The notes beneath the pieces are model-generated. The model ran no database searches. It worked only from the letters and a program-made list of their open reading frames with translations, and was not told the origin of the DNA. Below are positions 24,302-34,055 of a stretch of DNA of 64,000 bases, in pieces. The position numbers were made by a program, and so were the translations under genes. The DNA lies in NCBI GenBank assembly GCA_964388665.1, contig CAYMBJ010000009.1, positions 1 through 64,000 on the forward strand. The letters are read 5' to 3'. Origin of the DNA: CALCCV01 sp964388665. GTDB lineage: Bacteria; Bdellovibrionota; Bdellovibrionia; Bdellovibrionales; Bdellovibrionaceae. The stretch's first letter is position 1, and the number at the start of each line of letters is the position of its first letter.

Positions 24302-26509
24302 TGAGATTGTTGCAGCAGAACTCAGATCGTACCGATCGAGATTCATCACTTTGCTCCAGGCTGCTACGAAATCCTTCACGAACTTTTCTTTCGCGTCATC
24401 GCAGGCATAGACTTCTGCGAGAGCGCGAAGCTCTGAGTTGGAACCAAATACTAAATCTGCGCGCGTGCCCGTCCACTTGGTTTTCCCAGTAGTCCGATCT
24501 TTTGCTTCATATATACCAGGCTCGCTACTAGGCTTCCACTCCACTTTCATATCGAGCAGATTAACAAAGAAATCATTGGTCAGTGTTCCGGGACGACTCG
24601 TTAGCACACCATGCTTTGCATCACCGAAATTAGCACCCATCGCACGCATGCCGCCAACAAGGACGGTCATCTCAGGTGCTGTCAGCTTCAAAAGCTGAGC
24701 CCTGTCCACAAGCATCTCTTCTGCAGGCGTCTTCAACCCTTTTTGAACGTAGTTACGAAATCCATCGGCGATCGGCTCCAATGGCGCAAATGATTCTGCG
24801 TCTGTTTGATCTTGAGTGGCATCGGTTCGCCCTGGAGAAAAAGGAACCTTTATGGTGTGCCCAGATTTATTGGCAGCCTCCTCAACCGCCGCGCAGCCAG
24901 CTAGCACAATAAGGTCAGCCATAGAAACTTTGCTTCCGCCAGACTGTGCGCCATTGAATTCTTTTTGAATGCCTTCTAATTTTTGTAAAATCTTTTTCAG
25001 TTCTGTGGGCTGATTCACTTCCCAATCCTTTTGTGGTGCGAGACGAATTCGCGCACCATTGGCACCGCCGCGCATATCGGAGCCACGAAAGCTTGCCGCC
25101 GAGGCCCAGGCAGTTTTCACTAGCTCAGACAAAGAAACTCCAGAAGCCAGCACGGCGGTCTTTAAAGTTTGGATCTCTTTGTCACCAATGACTTTTCCTT
25201 GTGCCGACGGCACCGGATCCTGCCAAAGCAATTCCTCTTTTGGGACCTCTGGGCCCAAGTAGCGCGATCGAGGTCCCATGTCTCGGTGGGTGAGCTTGAA
25301 CCATGCGCGAGCGAAAGCATCAGCAAAGGCTTTGGGATCTTTATGGAATCTTCGTGAGATAGGCTCATAGATGGGATCAAAGCGCAGAGAAAGATCCGCA
25401 GTCGTCATAATGGGACGATGCTTTTTTGACGGATCATGAGCATCTACAACCATGTGTTCGTCACGCACATTTTTAGCTTGCCACTGCCATGCACCCGCTG
25501 GGCTCTTTACTTTTTCCCATTCATAACCAAAAAGCGTGTCAAAATATCCCATGTCCCACTTTGTAGGATTGGCCTTCCAGGCGCCGTCGATTCCACTTGT
25601 GATCGTGTCTGCACCTTTGCCCGTGCCAAATTTGTTTTTCCAGCCAATTCCCATGTCTTCAATCGGCGCAGCTTCTGGCTCGGGCCCCACCAACTTTGCG
25701 TCACCAGCGCCGTGACATTTTCCAAAAGTATGACCGCCAGCAACGAGAGCCACTGTTTCTTCATCATTCATAGCCATGCGTGCAAAGGTCTCGCGGACGT
25801 CGCGGCCCGAAGCCACGGGATCAGGATTGCCATTAGGCCCCTCAGGGTTCACATAAATCAAACCCATTTGCACGGCACCGAGAGGATTTTCTAGCTCGCG
25901 ATCACCGCTGTAGCGTTTATCGCCCAGCCATTCCGTTTCTGCTCCCCAATAAATGTCGTCTTCTGGTTCCCAGATGTCTTCGCGCCCACCACCAAAACCA
26001 AAGGTTTTAAATCCCATGGATTCCAATGCGCAATTGCCAGCCAATATCATCAAATCCGCCCACGAAAGACTCTGACCATATTTTTGTTTAATAGGCCAAA
26101 GCAAACGTCGTGCTTTGTCCAAATTGCCGTTGTCGGGCCAGCTATTGATAGGTGCGAATCTTTGATTTCCGGTGCTGCCACCGCCGCGCCCATCAGCAAT
26201 GCGATAGGTCCCGGCACTATGCCATGCCATCCGAATAAAGAGAGGACCATAGTGTCCCCAATCAGCGGGCCACCAGTCTTGTGAATCGGTCATTAATTTA
26301 AATAAATCTTTTTTGAGAGCCGGGTAGTCCAGTTTATTAAAGGCCTCGGCATAGTTGAACTTTTTGTCCAAGGGGTTGGACTTCTCAGAGTGCAGATGCA
26401 GAATGCTTAGGTTCAAGCGCTTGGGCCACCAATTCTGATTGGATTGAGCACTGGCCACAACGCGAGCTCCCGGACTTCCACTGAACGGACATTTTGATTC
26501 ATTCGACAT
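24296..26509 (-). CDS. katG: Catalase-peroxidase KatG
   Basis: A 737-aa bifunctional catalase-peroxidase that destroys hydrogen peroxide with heme. The N-terminal, active half shows the distal pocket Arg93, Trp96, His97 (RMAWHSAG), Tyr219 (LIYVNPEGPNG) and Met245 (the Met-Tyr-Trp adduct typical of KatG), and the proximal His260 (GGHTFGKCHGAG). The C-terminal half is the non-heme duplicate domain. The length is normal and no signal peptide is seen. The start follows GGAGGAAAATTCT. It lies 68 bases downstream of the carboxylase operon on the same strand; an own promoter is likely but not obvious. Confidence 0.97.
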   Translation of the reverse strand: MSNESKCPFSGSPGARVVASAQSNQNWWPKRLNLSILHLHSEKSNPLDKKFNYAEAFNKLDYPALKKDLFKLMTDSQDWWPADWGHYGPLFIRMAWHSAGTYRIADGRGGGSTGNQRFAPINSWPDNGNLDKARRLLWPIKQKYGQSLSWADLMILAGNCALESMGFKTFGFGGGREDIWEPEDDIYWGAETEWLGDKRYSGDRELENPLGAVQMGLIYVNPEGPNGNPDPVASGRDVRETFARMAMNDEETVALVAGGHTFGKCHGAGDAKLVGPEPEAAPIEDMGIGWKNKFGTGKGADTITSGIDGAWKANPTKWDMGYFDTLFGYEWEKVKSPAGAWQWQAKNVRDEHMVVDAHDPSKKHRPIMTTADLSLRFDPIYEPISRRFHKDPKAFADAFARAWFKLTHRDMGPRSRYLGPEVPKEELLWQDPVPSAQGKVIGDKEIQTLKTAVLASGVSLSELVKTAWASAASFRGSDMRGGANGARIRLAPQKDWEVNQPTELKKILQKLEGIQKEFNGAQSGGSKVSMADLIVLAGCAAVEEAANKSGHTIKVPFSPGRTDATQDQTDAESFAPLEPIADGFRNYVQKGLKTPAEEMLVDRAQLLKLTAPEMTVLVGGMRAMGANFGDAKHGVLTSRPGTLTNDFFVNLLDMKVEWKPSSEPGIYEAKDRTTGKTKWTGTRADLVFGSNSELRALAEVYACDDAKEKFVKDFVAAWSKVMNLDRYDLSSAATISD

Positions 26510-26577
26510 AGAATTTTCCTCCGCATTTATGCATGAGCGATCATTCTAAGAATCTCAAGAAGCCGTGTCCATATAAA

Positions 26578-27111
26578 TTAGGAAACAGGATCCTCGAATT
26601 TAATGAGCACTGCGCCTGACTCCACGCTGTCGCCCTGTTTGACACATATTTCAGAAATCACAACATCGCGGGTGGCGCGCATTTCATTCTCCATTTTCAT
26701 GGCTTCCATAATAAGAAGTGGTTTATTTGATTTAACCACATCTCCCGGTTTAACAAAAATTTCGATAATTTTTCCAGGCATCCCTGATTTAAGCTCTTTT
26801 TCACCGCCAATATTGGATCCGCTCTTTAGTGATTCGTGCAACAGCATCTCATCATTAAATATTTTAATCACCCGAAAAGAGTTTCGCACAAACACCGTGT
26901 ACTCCGTGTTGGCGCCGATGACATCAATCAGATAACTTTGCCCGCGAAACAAAAAGCTCACATACTCTTCTGCCTCTTTATAATCCGTCTTGGATATCTC
27001 AAAATGCTGCCAGCTTTTGCCCACCTCTTGAAGAGAAACCTTCCAAGTCGTGCGGGTCTCATTGACATCTACTTTGTATTTACGTTCGCTAATCTCAGCT
27101 TCAAAATACAC
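26578..27111 (-). CDS. Biotin carboxyl carrier subunit of an acyl-CoA carboxylase
   Basis: A 177-aa protein. The C-terminal 75 residues are a biotinyl domain with the attachment lysine Lys139 in MEAMKMEN. The N-terminal 100 residues look like the spacer found in propionyl- or methylcrotonyl-type carboxylase alpha chains, here as a separate small subunit. It carries the carboxyl group from the biotin carboxylase to the carboxyltransferase. It is the last gene of a three-gene run (28671, 27126, 26578) with gaps of 48 and 14 bases, which supports one complex. Confidence 0.88.
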   Translation of the reverse strand: MYFEAEISERKYKVDVNETRTTWKVSLQEVGKSWQHFEISKTDYKEAEEYVSFLFRGQSYLIDVIGANTEYTVFVRNSFRVIKIFNDEMLLHESLKSGSNIGGEKELKSGMPGKIIEIFVKPGDVVKSNKPLLIMEAMKMENEMRATRDVVISEICVKQGDSVESGAVLIKFEDPVS

Positions 27112-27125
27112 AAATGACCTCTCTT

Positions 27126-28622
27126 TTAGGTTCGCAAACTCATTTTACGAGCAATTCGTTTCCAATTCGAAACAAGATTGAGCTGACGCACGTCTCTTGA
27201 TTTTCGATCATTAAAAGCGGTGATTGCTGCCGCTATCAAAAACGTCGGGTCTTCGACTTGCTTAAACAGCTGAGGCTCGATCACTTCAAAGTTTTTTTCG
27301 ATAAACTGAGTGGTGTAGCTGCCATCACGAAACTTGGGATGATCCAAAATTGTTTTATGCAGGACAATGTTGGTTTTGATACCGGTAATGATAAATTCAG
27401 TCAGCGCCCTTTGCATACGATCAATGGCCTCTTGGCGGGTCTCACCCCAGGTGATGACCTTAGCAATCATAGGATCATAGTAAATTGGCACCTCATAGCC
27501 AGGATAGGCATACGAATCCACCCGCAAGAAAGGCCCTTGTGGATGACGACACGCACGAATCACACCAGGACTTGGTTGATAGGTGATGGGGTCCTCAGCG
27601 CAGATTCGCGTCTCAATGGCATGACCGTTTTGCTCGACATCTTCTTGAGCGAAACTCAATGGATGCCCCAAGGCCACCATGATCTGCTCTTTGACCAAGT
27701 CAATCCCAGTAATGAACTCTGTGATGGGATGCTCGACTTGAAGTCGCGTGTTCATTTCCATAAAAAAGAATTCTTTGGTCTTATTATCAAAAATGAACTC
27801 AATCGTGCCCGCGCCCACATATCCAATTTGCTTTGCAGCGCGCACAGCTGCTTCGCCCATCTTTAAGCGCACTTCATGCGGCACAGAAGGCGAGGGGGCC
27901 TCTTCTATAATTTTTTGATGGCGCCGCTGCACTGAGCACTCACGCTCAAACAGGTGCACGACATTGCCGTGGGTGTCGCCGAAAACCTGAATCTCAATGT
28001 GCTTTGGATCATTGATAAACTTTTCGATATAAACTGTTGGATTGGCAAAGTAGTTCTGTCCTTCAGAGCGACACGCTCGAAATGCGCTCTCGAGTTCTTC
28101 AGGCTCTCGCACCACGCGCATGCCTTTGCCACCGCCGCCAGCAGTGGCTTTAATAATGATTGGAAAACCGATCTCTTTTGCAACTGCAGTTGCAGCGGCA
28201 AGAGTTTCTATGCCTCCATCACTGCCTGGCACTATGGGCACCTTCGCCTCTTTCATCAGCGCCTTTGCCGAAAGTTTGTCGCCCATCGCTTCAATATTGG
28301 CGACAGTAGGGCCGATGAATTTGATTCCTGCCTTTTCGCAAGCCTGCGCAAAAGTGGTATTTTCAGAGAGAAAACCGTAGCCAGGATGAACCGCATCGAC
28401 GCCCGCTTCGATTGCAACGTCGAGAATCTTTTTGTAGTTGAGATACGACTCTGGACTAGGCGCTGGGCCAATGTTGTAAGCCTGGTCAGCCAAAAACACA
28501 TGAAGACTGTCTCGATCTGCATCACTAAAAACAGCCACAGAAGAAACTCCCAACTCGCGGCAGGCCCGGGTGATCCGGATGGCTATCTCACCTCGATTGG
28601 CAATTAGAATTTTTTTAAACAT
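27126..28622 (-). CDS. Biotin carboxylase subunit
   Basis: A 498-aa ATP-grasp enzyme that carboxylates biotin with ATP and bicarbonate. It starts FKKILIANRGEIA as in AccC and the alpha chains of acyl-CoA carboxylases; the Gly-rich ATP loop is GGGGKGM (162-168), the active-site block is MEMNTRLQVEHPITE (about 290-305). It is longer than AccC of fatty acid synthesis (about 450 aa), with a C-terminal extension. Context with a PccB-type carboxyltransferase points to propionyl-CoA or a related acyl-CoA rather than acetyl-CoA for fatty acid synthesis, though substrate choice is inference. Confidence 0.92.
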   Translation of the reverse strand: MFKKILIANRGEIAIRITRACRELGVSSVAVFSDADRDSLHVFLADQAYNIGPAPSPESYLNYKKILDVAIEAGVDAVHPGYGFLSENTTFAQACEKAGIKFIGPTVANIEAMGDKLSAKALMKEAKVPIVPGSDGGIETLAAATAVAKEIGFPIIIKATAGGGGKGMRVVREPEELESAFRACRSEGQNYFANPTVYIEKFINDPKHIEIQVFGDTHGNVVHLFERECSVQRRHQKIIEEAPSPSVPHEVRLKMGEAAVRAAKQIGYVGAGTIEFIFDNKTKEFFFMEMNTRLQVEHPITEFITGIDLVKEQIMVALGHPLSFAQEDVEQNGHAIETRICAEDPITYQPSPGVIRACRHPQGPFLRVDSYAYPGYEVPIYYDPMIAKVITWGETRQEAIDRMQRALTEFIITGIKTNIVLHKTILDHPKFRDGSYTTQFIEKNFEVIEPQLFKQVEDPTFLIAAAITAFNDRKSRDVRQLNLVSNWKRIARKMSLRT

Positions 28623-28670
28623 TTTTAAGCACCTTTATAAGTATAAACTTTTCCATCAAATGTCTTTCAA

Positions 28671-30236
28671 TTAGAGAGGAATGTTACCATGTTTCTTTGC
28701 CGGGTTGACCTCTCGCTTATTTTTTAGCATTTCCAAAGCGTCAATGATGCGCTTTCGCGTGAGCGCTGGCTCAATGACCTCATCGGTATAGCCAAGTTCC
28801 GCAGAAATATAAGGATTATTAAATTTAGCTTCGTACTCATTGGTCAAGCGCACCTTTTCGCCTTGAGGGTCTGCAGCCTTGGCAATTTGTTCTCGAAAAA
28901 TGATGTTCACAGCACCTTCAGCGCCCATAACCGCAATTTCTGCAGACGGGTAGGCTAGGTTCACATCACTGCGAAGCAATTTAGATCCCATGACAATATA
29001 GGCTCCTCCATAGGCCTTGCGAGTGATGACGGTTATTTTTGGTACCGTCGCCTCGGCATAAGCGTACAAAAGCTTAGCTCCGTGAGTGATGATACCGTTC
29101 CACTCTTGCTCTTTTCCTGGCAAAAACCCTGGAACATCAACAAAACTCACAATTGGAATATTGAAGGCATCACAGAAGCGAATGAATCGAGCCGCCTTTC
29201 TCGAGGCCTCAATGTTCAAACATCCCGCCAAAATCTGCGGTTGATTGGCCACAATACCCACTGGTCGACCATTGAAGCGCGAAAAACCTACGATGACATT
29301 TTTTGCATAGTCCTTGTGAATCTCTAAAAAATAACCTTCATCCACACTGTCACATATCACCTCGAGCATATCGTAAGGCTTCTTTGGATTTTCAGGAATT
29401 ATTGTTTCAATTTTATCACAAGATCGTAGCGGCTTGTCCTTTGTCGGCAGCGTTGGCGGATCATCTACATTATTTGAAGGCAAAAAGGACATGAGCTCAC
29501 GGATCAACAGCAAACAATGCTTGTCTCCATCTGCAGAAAAGTGCGCAACTCCAGATTTTTGTGCGTGTGTGGACGCTCCACCCAAAGCTTCCTTCGTCAC
29601 GTCTTCGTGAGTGACAGTTTTTATAACATCGGGTCCTGTCACAAACATATAGCTCGTATCTTTAACCATGAAAATAAAATCAGTGATGGCCGGGCTGTAC
29701 ACGGCGCCGCCAGCACATGGGCCCATGATCGCGGTGATTTGAGGAATCACGCCGCTGCTCAAAGTATTGCGTGAAAAAATATCTGCGTATCCACCCAACG
29801 ACTCAATTCCCTCTTGTATTCGCGCGCCCCCTGAATCGTTCAAATTGATAAAGGGTGCTCCCGCCTTGAGAGCCAAATCCATCACTTTGCAAATCTTGTT
29901 CGCCTGAGTGCGCGACATGGATCCGCCAAACACTGTAAAATCTTGAGATGCCACATAAACCAACTTGCCATTGATTCTTCCGTAGCCTGTGATCACGCCA
30001 TCGCCCAAAGTCTTTTGCTTTTCCATGCCAAAGTTAATGCAGCGATGAGTAACAAACCGGTCCGTTTCAACAAAACTCATTGGATCCAATAGGACATCCA
30101 CGCGCTCACGTGCGGTGAGTCGGCCATTTTGCTTGTGCTTAGCAAGGCGACCTTCTCCACCGCCAGCCATCGCTTCGGCATTCCTTTTTTCTAGCTCCGC
30201 AATTCTCTGTTTCATAATCGTATTTTCAACTTCCAC
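28671..30236 (-). CDS. Acyl-CoA carboxylase carboxyltransferase subunit (PccB-like)
   Basis: A 521-aa member of the crotonase-fold carboxyltransferase family, in which N- and C-terminal halves form one beta chain. Landmarks are GRLTARERVDVLLDP near residue 40, the oxyanion GGSMSRTQANK, a second GGARIQEG block and the C-half GAYIVMGSK. This matches propionyl-CoA carboxylase beta or methylmalonyl-CoA decarboxylase alpha chains. The GTG start has GAGGAG 9 bases upstream. It opens an operon with the biotin carboxylase and the biotin carrier. A role in propionyl-CoA use from degraded prey lipids or amino acids is plausible but not shown. Confidence 0.92.
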   Translation of the reverse strand: MEVENTIMKQRIAELEKRNAEAMAGGGEGRLAKHKQNGRLTARERVDVLLDPMSFVETDRFVTHRCINFGMEKQKTLGDGVITGYGRINGKLVYVASQDFTVFGGSMSRTQANKICKVMDLALKAGAPFINLNDSGGARIQEGIESLGGYADIFSRNTLSSGVIPQITAIMGPCAGGAVYSPAITDFIFMVKDTSYMFVTGPDVIKTVTHEDVTKEALGGASTHAQKSGVAHFSADGDKHCLLLIRELMSFLPSNNVDDPPTLPTKDKPLRSCDKIETIIPENPKKPYDMLEVICDSVDEGYFLEIHKDYAKNVIVGFSRFNGRPVGIVANQPQILAGCLNIEASRKAARFIRFCDAFNIPIVSFVDVPGFLPGKEQEWNGIITHGAKLLYAYAEATVPKITVITRKAYGGAYIVMGSKLLRSDVNLAYPSAEIAVMGAEGAVNIIFREQIAKAADPQGEKVRLTNEYEAKFNNPYISAELGYTDEVIEPALTRKRIIDALEMLKNKREVNPAKKHGNIPL

Positions 30237-30334
30237 TTGGGTCGTCTCCTCATTTTTTATTAGCTGTTGCCTACTTAAATGAATTCCTCAGGCAAAGTTG
30301 TTTCCACGGATCTACTGCCCGCCAAAAGCTTCTA

Positions 30335-31624
30335 TTATGGATGGCTGCGCCCATAGAGTCGCGGAAACGGAATGGTTTCTCGCACGTGTGGTAATCCGCA
30401 GATCCAAGCGACTGCACGCTCTACACCCAAACCAAAGCCGCTGTGGGGAAAGGATCCAAATTTTCGCAAATCCAAGTACCAATCAAAATCCTCTTTGCGA
30501 AGATTGTGCTCTTTGATTTTTACAAGCAATTTTTCGATACTTTCTTCGCGCTGACCGCCACCAATGATCTCGCCATAGCCTTCGGTGGCCAGCAGATCGC
30601 AACCCATTGCCGATCCAGGCTCGTTCGGATCTTCTTTCATATAAAAGGCCTTGATAGCTTGAGGAAAGTGGTGCACGAACACCGGTTTATCGTACTTGGA
30701 GCTGATGACAGTTTCATCAGGTGCGCCAAAATCATCACCAATAATAAACTCGGGGTTTTCTTTTTTTACCATCTGCGCTGCTTCGGCATAGTGAATTCGA
30801 GGAAACGGCGCCTTGATTGGAGCGAGCTTAGAGACGTCACGCTCCAAGGCTTTGAATTCTTCGGGTCGATTGGTGAGAGCTCGCTGCACAATGTACTCAA
30901 CAAACTGCTCAGCCAATTCCATATTGTCATACATGTCGTTAAAGGCAACCTCTGGCTCCACCATCCAAAACTCAATAAGGTGTCTCCGTGTTTTGGATTT
31001 CTCGGCACGAAAGGTAGGTCCAAAGCAATAGACTTTGCCGAGGGCTGCAGCCGTGGCTTCCATATAGAGCTGACCAGATTGTGAGAGATACATTTTCTCA
31101 TCAAAATATTTAGTTTCAAAAAGATTCGTGGTGCCCTCACACGCCGACGGTGTAAAAATCGGTGCATCCGTGAGAGTAAAACCGCGGCCATCAAAAAAAT
31201 CGCGAATCGCCATGATGATCTCGTGGCGAACTCTCATCACCGCGGTCTGCCGTTTTGAACGTAACCAAAGATGACGATTTTCCATTAAAAAATCTGTCCC
31301 ATGATCTTTTGGCGAAATGGGGTAGTCAACTGAGGGCGCTAATAGTTCTAAAGTTTCTCCGCCGATTTCATAAACGCCCGGGTGCTTTGGATGCTGGCGA
31401 ACTGACCCGGTGACTTTGACCGTGCACTCTTGCGAAAGCTTTTCAAATGTTTCCAGAGATTCGTCAGTGCATTCGCCTTTAAACAGAATCACAGGAACTA
31501 TTCCAGTGCCGTCGCGCAACTCTAAGAACTTTACCTTCCCGGATGAGCGGGTGTTGTAAACCCAGCCCTTTAATTCTACTTTTTTACCGACGTGGTCTTT
31601 GAGATCAGACACATAGTGCCGCAT
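30335..31624 (-). CDS. asnS: Asparaginyl-tRNA synthetase
   Basis: A 429-aa class II tRNA synthetase. The N-terminal OB fold (residues 1-100) begins with VSDLKDHVGKKVELKGWVYN. The catalytic core has motif 2 (FRAEKSKTRRHLIEFWMVEP, about 205-224) and motif 3 (GFGLGVERAVAW, about 398-409). AsnS and AspS are close relatives; the IGGGQREE block and the overall length favour AsnS. It charges tRNA-Asn in the cytoplasm. The gene stands upstream of the carboxylase operon with 98 bases between. Confidence 0.93.
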   Translation of the reverse strand: MRHYVSDLKDHVGKKVELKGWVYNTRSSGKVKFLELRDGTGIVPVILFKGECTDESLETFEKLSQECTVKVTGSVRQHPKHPGVYEIGGETLELLAPSVDYPISPKDHGTDFLMENRHLWLRSKRQTAVMRVRHEIIMAIRDFFDGRGFTLTDAPIFTPSACEGTTNLFETKYFDEKMYLSQSGQLYMEATAAALGKVYCFGPTFRAEKSKTRRHLIEFWMVEPEVAFNDMYDNMELAEQFVEYIVQRALTNRPEEFKALERDVSKLAPIKAPFPRIHYAEAAQMVKKENPEFIIGDDFGAPDETVISSKYDKPVFVHHFPQAIKAFYMKEDPNEPGSAMGCDLLATEGYGEIIGGGQREESIEKLLVKIKEHNLRKEDFDWYLDLRKFGSFPHSGFGLGVERAVAWICGLPHVRETIPFPRLYGRSHP

Positions 31625-31702
31625 AGGCCCCCTCCGATTTGGTGATCCTTGGAATTTGTAAATTGGCCCTAAAAAATAGACCAGTGCACGGAGAGAATCA
31701 TT

Positions 31703-31731
31703 GAAAAAATCAGACGCAAAGCTTCATTGCG
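31703..31731 (-). terminator. Weak possible terminator after the subtilase gene
   Basis: On the minus strand CGCAA and TTGCG form a 5-bp stem with a 7-base loop just past the subtilase stop, and six T residues follow after a few bases. The stem is short and the T-run not adjacent, so this is a weak candidate. Confidence 0.3.
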
Positions 31732-31734
31732 AGC

Positions 31735-33054
31735 TTATGGCTGAGAAAACTGCTTTTTTAAAAGCTCAAAGGAATTCTTAACATTCAATCGCCCCTGTGA
31801 AGCCACAGGCAGGGCGTAATGAGGCACCGTTACGCCACCCATGATTGCTTGTTTGATTTGCTGCAAAGTCGCCTGCGGGTATGCACTCCACAGGAGCGCC
31901 GCCGCTCCAGCCACAAAGGGTGCTGCCATTGAGGTTCCTGACATTTCTGAATAGGCATTTCCTGGGACGCTTGACCAGACATAGTTTCCTGGCGCTGCCA
32001 AATGCACGAGCGAACTGTTATAAAATGACCAGCTCATAAGGAGATCATAGCTGGACGTGGCTGCCACCGTCAGCTGATTGTCGAGATTGAAAGCCGCAGG
32101 ATAAAGAGGATTCACTGCCAAATCATTTTGCTCGGCTGAACCACCCCCATTGCCCGCTGCCACGACAATCATCACGTCGAGCTTTCCCAAATCGCTAAGA
32201 ACACTGCGAAGCTGTAATATACAAGCAGGACCGCCCCAGCTCAAATTCACAACCTTGGCACCTTGGCTGGCCACAAATTGCAGAGCCATGATGGCGTCAC
32301 CATAGCTACCCACATCATCGTCATTGATAAAAGGTGCAGGAATCAATGTCGCCTCCGGAGCGATCCCGTGAACATCGCCGTGGGAGTGAGCCCCCGCAAT
32401 GATCCCGGCGACATGAGTTCCATGCTTACTCTTGTACTTTGACTCAGCTGCTACTGAAATAAAAGATTTTCCGCGGTAGTCATCGATCCAGCCATTGTTA
32501 TCATCATCTATGCCATTGTCAGGAATTTCTTGGGGATTGGTGATGGTCTGCGAGTTCAAACTATCATGGGAGATATCCACAAACGAATCCACAACTCCCA
32601 CCTTGACCCCAAGGCCTTTGTAGCCAGCATCCCAGAGAGCATTGGCCCCCACCAGCTCTTGGCCCCAATCATAATTGAGATCTGTCGCTGCAAAGTCGGC
32701 CCTTTCCATGCTGCGCTCAGCATCAGATTGAACCCCTCTCATCTGCGCCTTGCTGCTTTGGCGGCGAAAATAGAAATCTTCAGAAACATTGCGAATCTCA
32801 TTCAGATTGTCAGAGACAAATCCTTCACGAAAAGCATCGGCGTTGCGATCGCGCTCAACACTAAATCTGCCATCTTCCCATTCCACTATAAAACGAGTTC
32901 CCATGGACTGAGCACCACAGGTTGGAGTCGTTTTGCTGCGTGGAAAAACCGTATCTGCAGATTTCTCTTTGCTGCACGCGCACACAAAAACGATAGAAAT
33001 TAAAATAAAATATCTAAATTGAAGGGAACATTTCAATTCTTCCATGAATATCAT
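31735..33054 (-). CDS. Subtilisin-like serine protease, lipoprotein
   Basis: A 439-aa S8-family protease with the catalytic triad Asp156 (VGVVDSFVD), His211 (HGTHVAG) and Ser375 (GTSMAAP), and the oxyanion Asn in AAGNGGG (about 302). The N-terminus is a lipoprotein signal ending VCAC, with Cys27 as lipid anchor, followed by a pro-region (about 30-130). It probably works at the cell surface or in the periplasm. A calcium-like Asp/Asn-rich loop (DNGIDDDNNGW) lies at 179-189. Exported subtilases are abundant in predatory bacteria, but a particular target cannot be inferred. Confidence 0.9.
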   Translation of the reverse strand: MIFMEELKCSLQFRYFILISIVFVCACSKEKSADTVFPRSKTTPTCGAQSMGTRFIVEWEDGRFSVERDRNADAFREGFVSDNLNEIRNVSEDFYFRRQSSKAQMRGVQSDAERSMERADFAATDLNYDWGQELVGANALWDAGYKGLGVKVGVVDSFVDISHDSLNSQTITNPQEIPDNGIDDDNNGWIDDYRGKSFISVAAESKYKSKHGTHVAGIIAGAHSHGDVHGIAPEATLIPAPFINDDDVGSYGDAIMALQFVASQGAKVVNLSWGGPACILQLRSVLSDLGKLDVMIVVAAGNGGGSAEQNDLAVNPLYPAAFNLDNQLTVAATSSYDLLMSWSFYNSSLVHLAAPGNYVWSSVPGNAYSEMSGTSMAAPFVAGAAALLWSAYPQATLQQIKQAIMGGVTVPHYALPVASQGRLNVKNSFELLKKQFSQP

Positions 33055-33166
33055 TGTCTACTGCCTCATCATTGAGACAGGAGCTAACGCCTTGATAGGT
33101 TAGCTTTCGGAAAAAATACTTAAAAACAGTATCTGACGAAAATAGAGTTTTAGAGAAAATCCTAAT

Positions 33167-33994
33167 TTATGTCGACGTAAGTCCAGAGATCAGCTGCTTG
33201 AGGAAACCTGTAAACTCAGATTCCACCTTTTTTGCGGTCTCTGTAACTTCTGCGTGCGTGAGCTTGTGACGATTCATTCCTGCTGCCATATTGGTGATAC
33301 AGCTTACAGCGCCCACCCTAAGTCCAAGATGATTGGCAGCAATCACCTCAGGAATGGTGCTCATTCCGACCGCTTTACCGCCAATCAGCTTTAAATAACG
33401 AACCTCCGCTGGAGTTTCGTAAGTAGGCCCGCTCACGCCACAGTAAACTCCTTTGTGGTAGCGAATCCCTCTCTCAATCAGGATTTTTTCCATGCGCTCC
33501 CGCAACTCAAGATCGTAAGCCTCGGTCATATCTGGAAAGCGCGGTCCCAACTCTTTTAGATTGGGCCCTTTAAGAGGATTATCACCCATCAGATTGATAT
33601 GATCTTCGATAATCATGAATTCACCGGCTTGCATTGTTTCGCCAAAGCCTCCAGCAGAATTGGTGACGATCAGAATTTCAATACCCAGGAGCGCCAGAGT
33701 GCGGGCACCATGAACTACGCGTTCCATCGAATGCCCTTCATAGTAGTGCGCCCGCCCTTGGAGAACGGCAACAGCTGTATTGCCAACTTGGCCGAGACTC
33801 AGTACGCCCTTGTGCCCGTCGACGCTAGGAGAGGCAAAGTGGGGAATTTCATCGTAGGGAAGAGATTTTTCGACGGTCACTTCTTTTATAAAAGAGCCAA
33901 GTCCAGAACCAAGTATGATGCCCACCTTGGGTTTTATCTGCGACTTTGCCCGGATATATTCAGAAGATTCTCTTAGCTGCGTTAGCACATCCAT
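33167..33994 (-). CDS. Purine nucleoside phosphorylase
   Basis: A 275-aa trimeric-type (PunA/PNP II) enzyme that splits guanosine and inosine, and their deoxy forms, into base and pentose 1-phosphate. Motifs: GIILGSGLGSF (26-36) for phosphate, LIVTNSAGG (about 110) and the late NMAAGMNRHKLTH. The length is normal and the protein cytoplasmic. It forms a salvage group with thymidine phosphorylase (61 bases upstream) and deoC, so deoxyribose 1-phosphate made here could, after isomerisation, feed the aldolase. No phosphopentomutase gene is seen in the window. Confidence 0.94.
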   Translation of the reverse strand: MDVLTQLRESSEYIRAKSQIKPKVGIILGSGLGSFIKEVTVEKSLPYDEIPHFASPSVDGHKGVLSLGQVGNTAVAVLQGRAHYYEGHSMERVVHGARTLALLGIEILIVTNSAGGFGETMQAGEFMIIEDHINLMGDNPLKGPNLKELGPRFPDMTEAYDLELRERMEKILIERGIRYHKGVYCGVSGPTYETPAEVRYLKLIGGKAVGMSTIPEVIAANHLGLRVGAVSCITNMAAGMNRHKLTHAEVTETAKKVESEFTGFLKQLISGLTST

Positions 33995-34055
33995 TGAGCT
34001 CCCCCTCGTGACAAAACTTTTTTCTATTTAGCCAATGTAAAACTCAGGCTAAACT

